Assembly: GCF_024679095.1 (NCBI RefSeq) | Contig: NW_026111781.1 | Coordinates: 72,001 to 136,000 of the forward strand | Origin: Eriocheir sinensis | Taxonomy: Eukaryota > Arthropoda > Malacostraca > Decapoda > Varunidae | Length of the DNA: 64,000 bases | Reading direction: 5' to 3' | Shown: positions 25,140 to 36,984 of the stretch, in pieces | Layout: each line of letters begins with the position of its first letter | Numbering within the stretch: position 1 is the first letter of the stretch | Notes under the pieces: generated by a model | Told to the model about the DNA's origin: nothing | Seen by the model: only the letters and a program-made list of their open reading frames with translations | The model's database searches: none | Translations under genes and position numbers: made by a program

Positions 25140-28100
25140 AATGTTGTGGAGCACCTGTAGGATGTAGGCGATGCTGTTGACTTCCTTCAGGATGGCCATG
25201 TGCTCCATGTTTGGGAAGGGCTTGGCATGCACCTTCTGCTTCTGTTTATCTTTGAACTGTGACAGAGAGGAAGTTAATTTTTTTGTGATATCTGAAATGT
25301 TTCATGACTAAAAAATATTTATGATTTTCACCAAACACTATTATAACATCCCCTCATGCAATTCTTAGCTTGGCATGACCCTTCTGCTTGTCTGTCCTTG
25401 AGCTTTGCTACATAAATTATGTATATAGCTTTTGAATATGTGAAAATCTTCAAGGACAAGCCTCATGGACAGTATCAGTCTGTTCTGCAGCCTAGGACCC
25501 ATAAATACATCTTTCATAATATAAAGCAGATTCCACAACAACTTACCGACTCACAGACTTTAGCGCTGCGAATGTTAACAGTCCCATCTCCATCTCCAAA
25601 GATAATCTCAGGACTGTCGGGAAAATGGCCTTCCTGATAGACCAATCTGTGAAGGGAGTCAGAGAATAGTACAGAGCAAAAGATAGATTCATCATTACTA
25701 GCATCGTCCTCCCTATCACTTACACTGTTTCCTGCAACCAGAGAAGAGAATCAATATGGCCCATTGAAAAGTAAGGTGGGTAAGGTCCCTCCCATACTCT
25801 CACAAGCGTAAAGGACAGGTGAGTAGAGTCATTTATGTAAGAGGTCAATAGCATATGGAATGGGGTGGCCAGTTCCTGGTTTCCCTCATCTTTAATCCAT
25901 GCTTATGTAAAGTCCATATATCTAGGTCCCATATGGTTTCCCATCTCATACTCCAAAAAAGGTAGGTGTTACTGTACTCTTGCTAGAGAATCATGTAGCA
26001 CCTTACTAAGCCAATCAACTCACTTCTCCACTGTGTTAACAGTGTGGCCGTACAGGCAGTGCAACTCAACGCCCGGCGGTGGCAGGGTTTTCAGCAGGTC
26101 CTTGGTGTCTAGGTACATGTTGTAGGCATCAGGAAGCTTTAATGCCCTGAAAACAGCATACATTTGAGCTGCAGATAGATTACATGAGCTAGTAAGGATT
26201 AGTTTGAGGCTATGAAATTAACCCGGTAGCAGCAGGGATCATGTTTCTTAACCCTCACAGCGTCGGCGTCGTACATGTACGACACAGGCTGAGTCACCTT
26301 CCCAGCGTCGGCGTCGTACATATACGACGCGACAATTTACGACACACACCGTGACTCAGATGTCATTTTTGACACTTTTCATGACTTAAACCTATGTTTT
26401 TTCAGCATTTCTGACATAATGGGAGAAAAATTTTTTTTGAAAAGTGCCGACGCTGGGGGGGGTCACGGGTGGGAAATGTTCCGACGCCATGGGGGTTAAT
26501 GGTCCCTCTAAGCGAGAAAAATGAGAACAAATCATCCCTCACACAAACCATTTTATAATATATATCAAAGCATTTGTGATCAGATTATGTATCATCTATT
26601 TTGGGGGGTTTATTTCATGGCACAAATTTGGCCTGTTGCTGCTACATGGTAAAGCTACAAATTTGGCCCGTCGCTGCTACCGGGTTAAAGAGTTAGGGCT
26701 ACTACTCAAGACCTTATTAACTATTACTGTTCATTCATACAGCCTCTCTTAGAATACGGTTTTACTGTTTGGTCTAAGGCCTTAATAGCATGGTTTCATT
26801 GAGAACAAAAATATGGAGCTGTGGAATAATAACATGAGGATTTTGGAAAACTAAGTCTTTGAGCTGCAGATTGATGCCATGACCACATTGAAAACTGTAG
26901 ATTTTTTAGCAGCACGCAAATGCCATAAGCATCTTGACAATAGCAAGTTTAAAATGCAGGCAGATAATATGGACACTTCAAAAAAAATAGTAGTGATGAT
27001 TAGTCTTATTTTTTACAGTTGACAGGTATTGGCCACTCTTTTCTTTTGTCTATTATGGGAGCGGTGAGTAGCGGGCTTTTTTTTCTGCACTCTTTTTGTT
27101 GCCCTTGAGCCGTCTCCTTTGATTTAAAGAAAAAGAAAAGGTCAAAAAGCATAAAAATACCCATAATATGCCACTCTGTATAAAAGGAAACGGGATGATG
27201 CTGAAAGTTTGAGCCCAAGTCATAGGAAGAAGGAGGTTCAATAAAAGGAAGACATAATGAACAAACTGATCAACTTTTGCATTAGAAAGTTGGATAATCC
27301 TGTTACCTAATCAGAGCCAATTGCATACTCACTCAAACAGGTCCTTGAAATTAGCTGTGGTGTAGTTTTTCTCTGGGGTCTGAACAAGCACATCATCTGA
27401 CTTCCATACAGTAGGCAAGGGCAGCAGGAAAGCAAGGCTGGGCGCTGATCGCTGCTCCTTTCTTATGTTTTGAGGGCTGATCAAGTAGATCCCCAAGTTG
27501 TCTCCTGAAGGGAGGCAACACAATATTTATAACATGGAGAGGGGAAAATCTATAAGTTATACCTTGAACTCTATTAGTAGAGAAAATATGCAAACAAACT
27601 CTGATTTACCTGCAGTGTACACCTTGACGGCCTTTATGGAGCCTCCCCAGGCGCCGGCCAGGGAGATGACGGCCTCCACATACTTGTCCTTCCAGCTCTG
27701 CGGCTGGTGGCCCAGGAAGTACCAGGTGATGGGGCCGCCCATGCTGTGCAGCAGGTACACCACACGCTGACCGCTCGTGTTATACATTTCCTCTGTCAGC
27801 TGCCGTAGGGCATCAAAATAGTACTGCAGCTCATCTGTTGAACAAACAGTTATGTCAAGTTCCAAATTACTCTTGTTCCTAAAGAACCATATACACTGCT
27901 ACAGCTATGGCAGCTCATAAATAATTGAAACACTTCTCTTCCCTTCAGTATTACCCTGCCTCAGAAATTAATTAAGTTAAGCTTGAAACACAGTTGAAGC
28001 AAACCATAGCCTATGCCACAGACACGGGTAAAGATGCAGACATGGACATGGATAAAAGACAACTGGATGTCTTGTCTTACTTGGAGCCTTCCTGAAGTCA

Positions 28101-28489
28101 AATGGCGCTCCCCTGACAGTGGTCCCTCTCTTGTAGGCAAGGTCAGAAGTCACCATGGCCTGAACAATGTCATAAAAATAGCCAGTGGGGTAGCGGTGGC
28201 TAGGGTCGAGCCACTCCACAGTGTCAGTGTTGCCAAAGCCCGGCATGCGTATCTTCACTCCTGGAGAGTTCTTGGTGGTGTGGGTGGTGCTGTTGTACAC
28301 GAGTCGCATGTTGTCAATCTGCAGAACATCAAAAAGGAATTGATCGTGGTGCTTTGGCATCTTCCTCTATCCCTTTATCATTGTGGTTGCATGTTGCAGC
28401 ATTTATTTTGTAATTTAGTTTTGCCCTTGGGCTGCCTCCTACACAATTAAAAAAACTAATAATAAACTAATAATAACAATAATAATAAC

Positions 28490-28544
<55 letters not shown>

Positions 28545-30901
28545 GTTGTAAGAGTAGTCAGTCAGACACCTGCTGCTAAAGAGCCATTAGCCATCCCAAG
28601 TGAGGCATACATGGGGAGGGGGGTGCTGCAACAACCTTCCTTTGTCAGTAGTCCCTCCTTCCTACGACTTGAATGCTTTCAAGAGAGGATTATTATGACA
28701 CTTTTCCAACCTAAATGGATTTTGCTTTTGGAACTTATCGAAAATCGGGCCTGGGTTGATATTCCTATTTGGGCAGTGATCCTTCCTGTAAGGCTGGTAG
28801 ATAAATTGGTACCTGGGGAAATCTGGGGAAGATAAACGTGGTAACCTGAATGTCACATCTACCCTGTATCCTGGGTAATAAGTTCTTACCCACCACCTAC
28901 ATTATTATTCTCTTAATGAGCAACCTATCCTGTGAATGCATCAGAAGCCACAGCTACTGACCCAACAGTCGATGATCTCCGGCATGAGCAGCTCCATGTT
29001 GAGCCACAAGTCAAACCAGTAAGTCGTCTTCTTGGAGCAGATGTAGTGAACAACTTCTGGCTTGTCCAGCATCGCTTCCATCTGAGAGCCGCCATCGCCA
29101 GGCACTAGAAACAGAGAAGGGATTAGCTAACGAAGAAATAACTCGATAATTTATGAAAACTTAAACCTATAAAATAAATTCAAGAATACAGAGAAAATAC
29201 AAAATTGGCAAAACTGACTTAACAAATATACTCAAGTGCATTAGAATTTTGGGAAAACGAGGTTCCCAGGAAAGCACTACACTCTAATGTATGAAAACAA
29301 TAAACAAATAGGAAATCTGAAATACACTTCAACACCTAAGTCTTGGTGAAGCATGACACACACAAACTAGTTCCCGTGATGTACATTTGGGAAAACCAAG
29401 TAATGCCTACAACAGGATACAATAAATGAAAGATAATGACAAAGTAAATTAAAATGGTAACATAGTAAATACTTATAATCGCCACATAAAGTTTTATTCC
29501 AAGATATCTTTTGAAACTTCCTCCATCTCTGTTGAAATTATGATAAATACCTAAAGTACATATCTAATTTCCAAGAGCTATTCATCCCACATTCTTGCAT
29601 GCATCAAAAGCATTTAATTTGACTGACTCTTACAGCTTGAAGAAGCATAATGGCCAGCAGTAACATTTTTTGGTTCATCTGTACCCATTGCCACACACTC
29701 CTTGTACAGCCTTGAAGTCCTGCACCCTCCAGGAAGCAGGAACCTCTCCTATGGGGTTGACCTTGACACAGGTGTCTAATTTTTCCATGTTATACAAACT
29801 ATCCCCCAACTCTTCTACTTATCAACAGCGTCACCAGCAACAGCCATTATATCAATCTACTGCAAGACAGAAGCCTTTCCCAACACTTTTCACCTGTTGC
29901 AGCTACAACAATACAGAATTCAATGAGAGTGGCTTTTGTGTAAAACTGTGTAATTAAAACAGGATATGTACAAAAGCAATTGCTTCATGAATATTATGAA
30001 TTAAAAAAAAAAAAAAAAAAAATCCCACACTCTTCAACTTAAAATTAAACAATATTTGATGAGTATGACCGACTGCATTGTCTAAATCCCAACTGCGTTG
30101 TCTAAATCAGTGTCATTATCAAGCAGAATATACCGTAATCATAATTGTTGCATATTCTAAAGTTAAAATAAATAGTGAAAAAGCTGACCCATCTGAGGTT
30201 GGGATATGTGTGATCAAGGAATAAATTTCAAATCGGAGAAAAGTGGTATCGATAATTTGGCCTAAAAACTTTTATTTAATATTTGACTTTTACATAAGTA
30301 AATGGTGCACTTCATGTGAGCTTCAAAACTATCTCTCTGACATGAACAAAGCACCGTAATGGACTGGAAGCAACAGAAACAGTTATCAGAGTGATGATTA
30401 ACCCATTAAAAGCTATCAGCATAATAGTGTCAACCACGGGAGTTGGGTGTAATACTGTAGTAACACCCGGCCTCTTCACCTCACAACAAGCAGTGCTTCA
30501 ACGACTGACTTCGACACCTCATCCACCCCCCTCCAGGACCACACTACCTCCCTAGCACCCTAGACACATCACCTTGCAGCCTCGCCACCCAACAATAAGG
30601 CAGTGACGCAGCAGACAACCAGGCCTATGTATGTAATTATAAGACACAAATGGCTCAAGGCACCTAATAACTACCTCCAGGCCTATACATCTTCCCTAAC
30701 ACCCCATGCACATTACCCTTGCACCCCGTTCACCCTACAAGAGGCAGTGACGCAACAGTTGTGTGTCAAGGTGAATGACTTTTTGGCACTTCCGTGTTGG
30801 GAGTCATTATACTCACCTAATATCACGGGTGGCACTGGTCTGTCACTCTTGGCTTCACTGAGGGCGTGGGAGGCAAAGAGGAGGAGGAAAAGCCAGCGCA
30901 T
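24663..30901 (-). CDS. PLA2G15: Group XV phospholipase A2 / LCAT-like lysosomal acyltransferase, 8 exons
   Basis: Exons (5' to 3' on the minus strand): 30817-30901, 28962-29104, 28081-28318, 27610-27834, 27333-27504, 26024-26146, 25547-25646, 24663-25256. They join in phase to 559 aa. The N-terminus MRWLFLLLFASHALSEA is a signal peptide. Then come PVPPVILGVPGDGGSQ (family VPG(D)xG motif) and the lid Cys pair in HYICSKK and IIDCW. The nucleophile elbow is LLHSMGG (Ser186), the acid is in FGDGDGTVN (about 345-353), and the base is in MEHMAIL (His381), so the triad is complete. The family hydrolyses or transacylates phospholipids such as phosphatidylcholine at acidic pH in lysosomes. Candidate N-glycosylation sites include NST, NTS, NYT and NIT. 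Vertebrate members are about 412 aa and end near the sequence equivalent to residue 400. Here exon 8 continues for about 158 Ala/Lys/Glu-rich residues. The family call is strong; the extension is unexplained. Confidence 0.92.
26218..26688. mobile_element. TTAA-flanked MITE (outer), hosting a second MITE
   Basis: It is bounded by TTAA/CCCGGTAGCAGC on the left and GCTGCTACCGGG/TTAA on the right, as expected for piggyBac-type TTAA insertion with short inverted repeats. It lies in intron 5 of the phospholipase gene. A related copy lies at 21452-21653. It contains a 244-bp insertion at 26252-26495. Confidence 0.75.
26252..26495. mobile_element. Nested TTAA-flanked MITE with CGTCGGCGTCGTAC ends
   Basis: It is flanked by TTAA (26248-26251 and 26496-26499). 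The ends are CCCTCACAGCGTCGGCG and, inverted, CCCCCATGGCGTCGG. The host element copy at 21452-21653 lacks it: there CATGTTTCTTAA runs straight into AGGCCCCTCTAAGC. That is an unoccupied paralogous site. Confidence 0.8.
27054..27140 (+). mobile_element. LINE family A 3' tail in a phospholipase intron
   Basis: GGGAGCGGTGAGTAGCGGGC, a T-run, then GCCCTTGAGCCGTCTCCTTT and an A-rich end. Confidence 0.6.
28449..28540. repeat. (AAT)n microsatellite in a phospholipase intron
   Basis: An AAT/ATA run of about 90 bp next to a LINE tail (GCCCTTGGGCTGCCTCCTAC at about 28423). Confidence 0.9.
28600..28760 (+). mobile_element. LINE 3' coding end (family A)
   Basis: A frame reads NNLPLSVVPPSYDLNAFKRG, matching the WNxLPxxVVxxxxYxLNxFKR end of many LINE reverse transcriptases. 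The nucleotide stretch CTTCCTACGACTTGAATGCT recurs in weaker form at about 52155. It lies in an intron of the phospholipase gene. Confidence 0.6.
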
Positions 30902-31389
30902 GGTGTGTATGGGGAGCCCCGTGGCAGGTTTCTAGGCGCCTTGATCAGCTGGGAGGCGACTATATGGGCACCAGGGTTCCGGTTAGTTAGTATTGTTTCT
31001 CGTTTCTCCGGGGCATGGTGTGTGTTATTCGTCTAGTGCATGGTGGATTTAGGTATTTCTGGTGTATCTGAGTGGACTTGAAGGTGAGTTATTGTGTGGA
31101 AAAGGGTGGGAAGTTGGTCTGTATAAGAGTATCTGGCAGCCGGTTTGTTTTCAGTGTCAGTGGGCGCCGCGTGACGGGAGGGTGGCTGCCTTAACTCCCT
31201 TATTTCTGGGGCTACAGTAAAGTTTTTGGTATCAATCGACGGCAAAATGAAAGAGCTATATTTTTTAGTTGGCGACCGGGCTCAAAAACTGACTCGAAAG
31301 GGTTAAATCGAATAAATTCGCAAAAAAACGACTAGGAAAAAACTATTTTTGAGTTCCCATCACTGAAACCCGGTCATTTTTTGAGAATT

Positions 31390-31674
31390 TCAAAAAAACT
31401 TATTTGACAAATGATTTATCCCTGCCAATGTGCTTTCCAATATGGTGCATAACATTTCCCTACTCCCAGTAGTTTCGTCGCTAGAGCTCGAAACATAAAC
31501 CCTGTCGAGAGCGATTTTGACGAACTCCAGACACTTGTCGTTTTCGTCTAGTGTGGCCTTGCTGTTGGCTCTAGAGGGCTGTACTCGGGCATGTAGCCCC
31601 TCTGGGCAATGTAGTTTGACCAACTCGAAGGATTCTTTGATAGCTCGGTTCCAAGTTCGTCGTCGAGCCGTCAC
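31390..31674 (-). CDS. Unrecognised 94-codon open frame (doubtful)
   Basis: A mixed-composition frame from MTARRRTWNRAIKESFELVK to GINHLSNKFF. It is not low-complexity, unlike most spurious frames in this window. It begins about 0.5 kb upstream of the phospholipase gene on the same strand. No domain, splice context or relative is recognised. It could be a repeat fragment. Confidence 0.2.
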   Translation of the reverse strand: MTARRRTWNRAIKESFELVKLHCPEGLHARVQPSRANSKATLDENDKCLEFVKIALDRVYVSSSSDETTGSREMLCTILESTLAGINHLSNKFF

Positions 31675-31783
31675 AAAATAGCCTGGTTTTCGGCCCTTTT
31701 GCCGAATAAAAAGTGAGTTAGTAGTGTTTAGTGGACGCCGGTTAGAATCGAGGCAAAGTTACACACCAATTAAGCGTCGCAAT

Positions 31784-31790
<7 letters not shown>

Positions 31791-31840
<50 letters not shown>
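31791..31840 (+). repeat. (CT)n microsatellite
   Basis: A CT run of about 50 bp, 160 bp left of the hAT-like element. Confidence 0.95.
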
Positions 31841-31843
<3 letters not shown>

Positions 31844-31999
31844 CTTTTTCTTCTCCCCAAGCTTCCTTCCCCCCTCCCTATCTCCTCTCCCTTACTGGTG
31901 TCTGGTAGTAAGCTTTAATATCTTCTAAATCTCAGGAGGATACTTGGTGCTGCAGCTCTTGAAAACAGTACGTGTGTGCCATTGCCTTGTGGTTAACTG

Positions 32000-32007
32000 A
32001 TGAAAAT
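32000..32007. other. Left 8-bp target-site duplication of the hAT-like element
   Basis: ATGAAAAT immediately precedes the TAGGGG terminus and is repeated exactly after the right terminus. Confidence 0.85.
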
Positions 32008-32589
32008 TAGGGGTGGGCAGGTACCGGTACCAGTACCGATACTAACGGTACCAGCTAAATGGTACGGTACCGGTACCAGATTGCTCGGTACCGGTACCAG
32101 TTGCTCGGATTTATATATTGGATTTATTGATAATTCTTCATGTCCGATTTTTTTTTTAGGTTGCTAATAAATATTGTTATTGTTATTAGACTATGATCGA
32201 GTACATCCATAATAACTATACATACTCTTTTTTTATCGAAAAAATAAATATTCACTTCATTCAGAGAGATCACCACTTAGTAAGTGGATATCTCGGTGAT
32301 ATGGGTAGTAGGTACTCGATCATAGTCTAATAACAATAACAATATATATTAGCGTTTTCTAATGACTCGTGGGACTCACTAACTTTTAACCCAAGACTTC
32401 GTTTTCTTTTTACTTGCCACTGTTGAATTCGTATGACTCGTTAACTTTTAGAGAGAGAGAGAGAGAAGAGAGATCATATTTATCCAATAAAGCATTAACG
32501 AAAAAGTTTGAATCCCTTGGCGAGAGTTTCTGGCTATAAAGAATTGCATGATGAATTATATAAGATGATTAAATATTGGAGGTGTAGCA

Positions 32590-32628
<39 letters not shown>

Positions 32629-33562
32629 ACCACTTAGTGAGTGGATATCTCGGTGATATGGGTAGTGGGTACTCGATCATAGTCTAATAACAATAACAAT
32701 ATTTATTAGCAACCTAAAAAAGAAAAAGAATCGGACATGAAAAATTATCCAGTAACTCCAATAAATAAATAAAATAATGGAAACGGGAGCTGTGATGGAA
32801 ACGGAAAGCAGGACAAAATGGTGGGAACTTGGGGAGACGGTCAGCGGGGCAGTGACTCAGCGTCTACACACAGGGCCCATACCGCATGGAGGCGGGCGAG
32901 CACCGAGCGTCACTAAGATCCTAACGGCAATGCGCAGTGCCGAGTGATCATTAAGCTTCCCGGAACCCAAGTGATCATGATGCTTCGCGGTACCAGTACC
33001 GATAGCAGTTATCGATACCAGTACCGGCGAGTGATCATTAAGCTTCCCGGAACCCAAGTGATCATGATGCTTCGCGGTACCAGTACCGATACCAGTTATC
33101 GATACCAGTACCGGTACCTGGTATCGATAACTGCTATCGGTACTGGTACCGCGAAGATCATGATCTTCGCGGTACCAGTACCGATAGCAGTTATCGATAC
33201 CCTGGTATCGATAACTGCTATCGGTACTACCGCGAAGCATCATGACTGGGTTCCGGGAAGCTTAATGATCACTCGTGCTCGCCCGCCTCCATGCGGTATG
33301 GGCCCTGTGTGTAGACGCTGAGTCACTGCCCCGCTGACCGTCTCCCCAAGTTCCCACCATTTTGTCCTGCTTTCCGTTTCCATCACAGCTCCCGTTTCCA
33401 TTATTTGATTTATTTATTGGAGTTACTGGATAATTCTTCATGTCCGATTCTTTTTCTTTTTTAGGTTGCTAATAAATATTTTTATTGTTATTAGACTATG
33501 ATCGAGTACATCCATAATAACTATACATGCTATTTTTTTTTCGAAAAAATAAATATTCACTT

Positions 33563-33600
<38 letters not shown>

Positions 33601-34369
33601 ACCACTTAGTGAGTGGATATCTCGGTGATATGGGTAGTGGTACCCGATCATAGTCTAATAACAATAACAATATTTATTAGCAACCTAAAAAAGAAAAAGA
33701 ATCGGACATGAAAAATTATCCAGTAACTCCAATAAATGAATAAAATATTGGAAACGGGAGCTGTGATGGAAACGGAAAGCAGGACAAAATGGTGGGAACT
33801 TGGGGAGACGGTCAGCGGGGCAGTGACTCAGCGTCTACACACAGGGCTCATACCACATGGAGGCGGGCGGGCACCGAGCATCACTAAGATCCTAACGGCA
33901 ATGCGCAGTGCCGAGTGATCATTAAGCTTCCCGGAACCCAAGTGATCATGATGCTTCGCGGTACCAGTACCGATACCAGTTATCGGTACTGGTATCGGTA
34001 CTGGTACCGCGAAGCATCATGATCACTTGGGTTCCGGGAAGCTTAATGATCACTCGCCGGTACTGGTATCGATAACTGGTATCGGTACTGGTACCGCGAA
34101 AAATCATGATCACTTGGGTTCCGGGAAGCAATGATCACTCGGCACTGCTCATTGCCGCTAGTACCAGTACCGTTTGGATCTTACTGACGCTCGGCGCTCG
34201 CCCGCCTCCATGTGGTATCACGCGGTATGGGCCCTGTGTAGACGCTGAGTCACTGCCCTATTTATTGGAGCTACTGGATAATTCTTCATGTCCGATTCTT
34301 TATTAGACTATGATCTACATCCATAATAACTATACATGCCATTTTTTTCGAAAAAATAAATATTCACTT

Positions 34370-34374
<5 letters not shown>

Positions 34375-34423
<49 letters not shown>
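34375..34423 (+). repeat. (GA)n microsatellite inside the hAT-like element
   Basis: A GA run. Similar runs at about 32593-32625 and 33568-33597 sit at equivalent places in the element's repeated modules, next to ACTTCATTCA or GATCACCACTTAG. Confidence 0.9.
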
Positions 34424-34424
<1 letters not shown>

Positions 34425-34427
<3 letters not shown>

Positions 34428-34570
34428 CATAGATTTACATAGAAAATTAGACCACACAGACCCCATGGTACAGACTAGGTGGTCTGTCCTTAAACCTAAG
34501 TGATTTTACATTAATCAGAAGGCTCCTAAACGTTGCATTTCTACTCTAGTTGATATTAAGTTGAAGGAAG
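34425..34570 (+). repeat. Dispersed repeat D (copy 2), inside the hAT-like element
   Basis: GATTTACATAGA, ACCACACAGACCCCATGGTA, AGACTAGGTGG and GCATTTCTACTC align with 10806-10965. The shared family shows that the hAT-like element captured or received another repeat. Confidence 0.55.
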
Positions 34571-34731
34571 AGAGAGCTTTCTTTACAGGAAATTTGTTTG
34601 GGAATTTCATCAGAAGTCATTAAGAAAAAAAAAACTCCTGTGGGTACCGGTACCGGTACCGGTACTAACGGTACTGAGTTTTCGGTACCGGTACTACCGG
34701 TACTCAAATTAACGGTACTTGCCCATCCCTA

Positions 34732-34739
34732 ATGAAAAT
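34732..34739. other. Right 8-bp target-site duplication of the hAT-like element
   Basis: ATGAAAAT immediately follows the CATCCCTA terminus and is identical to the left copy. Confidence 0.85.
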
Positions 34740-34744
34740 ATGAA

Positions 34745-35883
34745 ATTTGATGTATTGATGTATAGGATCTAAAACATATTGGCTCTGCCCCCTTCCTTCA
34801 GCCCTTGACAAAATTCCTGCGGACGCCCCTGGCAGAAATAATAATCATACAAGTAAATCCCAAGATACAGTCGGCGGCTGCTCGTTCAGTCGTCTGCACG
34901 TCGTCTGTCTATCGCCCCTATCTTACTACACGCGTCGGCGGCCATTGAAACGCTTAAAGTTACGCGATAACATTATAATAAACTGAAGTCTTCCATTATG
35001 GCGGTGACTCAAGGTATACTGATGTTAGCGTGTATGCGGAGGTGGATGACACGTAAGGCGGATTCAAGGTTATTAGACCAGGTATATGGTTCCGTATCCT
35101 CAGACGCTTTCGGCTCGTAATAAATATCTCCAAAGGCCACAAAGGAAATTAGTCGGCTTCTTAGGATTATTTTTCACATCCATGGTGCAGAAGCCTTATC
35201 AAATTATTACCAGGTTCATAAAGCTACCCATGGAAATAACCTTAACAACCTCTACGAAAGCCTTACGAGATGTGGGTGTGTGAGCTTCGAAATGCTTGAG
35301 ACTATTAAGGTCGTTTGCCTCTCCCTCGAGCGGCGTGTTTGCCAAAGATAAAGGCAGTGAGGTGTGCTGGGATGGAACTGCCCCACGCGTGCTAAGAGAT
35401 TGTGGTCGCATGCCTGCCATCTGCCCAGTAGCGAGGCGAAGGACGGTGCCCATGGGAACCCAATGCCCATTAGACTCATTCAGTTAAGGAGATTACCTTT
35501 GTTTTGCTTTCTTGATTTTTCTTTCGCTCTTCATGAACTTGTCTCTGTCTTTACTCCCGTCCTACACGACACTTCCACCAAACAGCATCATCCTTTGTTT
35601 CTGAATCTAAATCTACGTGTCTGAAGCTGTTTTTTTTTATAATTTTTCTCATTACTTCTTCGGTTGGAGTGTAGGCCTATCGTATTTTTTTGCTATTGAA
35701 GCAAAGAAAAGGTATTACCGTCCTTCAGTAAAACACCCCACAACATTATTTTTCATATTTTTTTTATTGCTTAGATTTGCACACCTTCCTGCAGATCATG
35801 AATTAGTACGTATGTCCTGAGGAGGTCTGCGCACACACGGTAAAATAACCTAGCTTTACATCTTGACTATAACAAATAAATCG

Positions 35884-35964
<81 letters not shown>

Positions 35965-36880
35965 TAAAGATAATGATTATGATGACAAGTTTGTCATTAA
36001 TAATATAGCAAAGGAGGCAGACTAGGCATAAAAGAAAATAGGCCAAGCAAAAAAAAAATGACTAGCATGCTGCTCCAGCATAGAAAAAATAAATAAAAAA
36101 CTTGCTAAAAAGTAGTTAAATTTGCTCCAAAGGCTTCTATTCAAGTCGAAGGAAGAAACAGGAGCAGAAGAAAAGGCTGCCCCAAAGTTTATCAGTGAGA
36201 TGGATATAAGAGTGAAGACAAGGCAACTCTAGCACTGAGTGTGAGTGATGAGGGAAAGAAGGGGAGGACGTGCACGGAGCGGCGCGTCATCTAGAGTCTT
36301 AAATCAGTCTCTTTTTGTTCATGTGCTTGTGAAGAGCACAAGGGCGACTTCTCAGTCTTACAACAGTTACACCATGCATGCTCTGCATCGTCGGCCTCTC
36401 ACTGTTATTACCACTCATTAACGCATAATAAGTGGACAGTGGCGGCTCTACTTGTCTGAGCGCTTGAAGAGGACTGAAGCGGGATTACGTTTAAGGAACC
36501 CCTCTCGTGCCCACTTCTGCATTTACATTGAGTCACTGTGTGTGACACAGCAATAAAGTGCCGCTGAATGCTGCTGGTGAAATTCAATTAACGAAGAGTT
36601 CACTTATCTGGTACATTAATTATTTTTGTCAACAATAGATATTTGTGGGGGCGGGGAGATGGGGGACGGGAGGGACGGGGCCCCAAGCGGATGCTTGTTT
36701 CACTTGTATGTTGAACTGGCCTGTACAAGAAAGTTTATATTATAAAGAACGGCTTATGTACAGGTTCGTGTGTTTCTCACGTCCGGCTTATAACAGTAAT
36801 ACTCCGTACGCTGTGTCCTGCTATGATTCCCACATTCATTCATGATAGATATTTGCAGTACAATGAATGACTTATGTACA
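34745..36880. other. Intergenic, no supported gene
   Basis: It contains a segment GCAGAAGCCTTATCAAATTA (35188), also found at about 1045 and 1127 in the first tandem array, (AAT)n at 35887-35963, and an AGCAAAGGAGGCAGAC stretch (about 36007) resembling an inverted LINE family A tail. Confidence 0.5.
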
Positions 36881-36882
36881 GG

Positions 36883-36983
<101 letters not shown>

Positions 36984-36984
36984 A

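Larger units (their letters stand above)
32008..34731. mobile_element. Non-autonomous hAT-like transposon with palindromic GGTACC ends
   Basis: The left terminus TAGGGGTGGGCAGGTACCGG and the right terminus, read inverted, TAGGGATGGGCAAGTACCG form terminal repeats. Both are bordered by the identical 8-bp direct repeat ATGAAAAT (32000-32007 and 34732-34739). An 8-bp duplication with TAGGG ends fits the hAT superfamily. The interior has no transposase. It is a mosaic of inverted and direct modules: GATCACCACTTAGTGAGTGG at about 32270, 32624 and 33597, and a GGAAACGGGAGCTGTGATGG block at about 32777 and 33750 plus an inverted copy at about 33250-33405. Near-perfect GGTACCAGTACCGAT palindromes lie around 32980-33240 and 33960-34100. 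Short open frames across it are artefacts of the palindromes. Confidence 0.85.

Noticed and set aside
32857..34306. Open frames rich in GTSTDSSYRYQ-type repeats on both strands
   Set aside because: They arise from GGTACC palindromes inside the hAT-like element. The same peptide appears on both strands because the DNA is palindromic.
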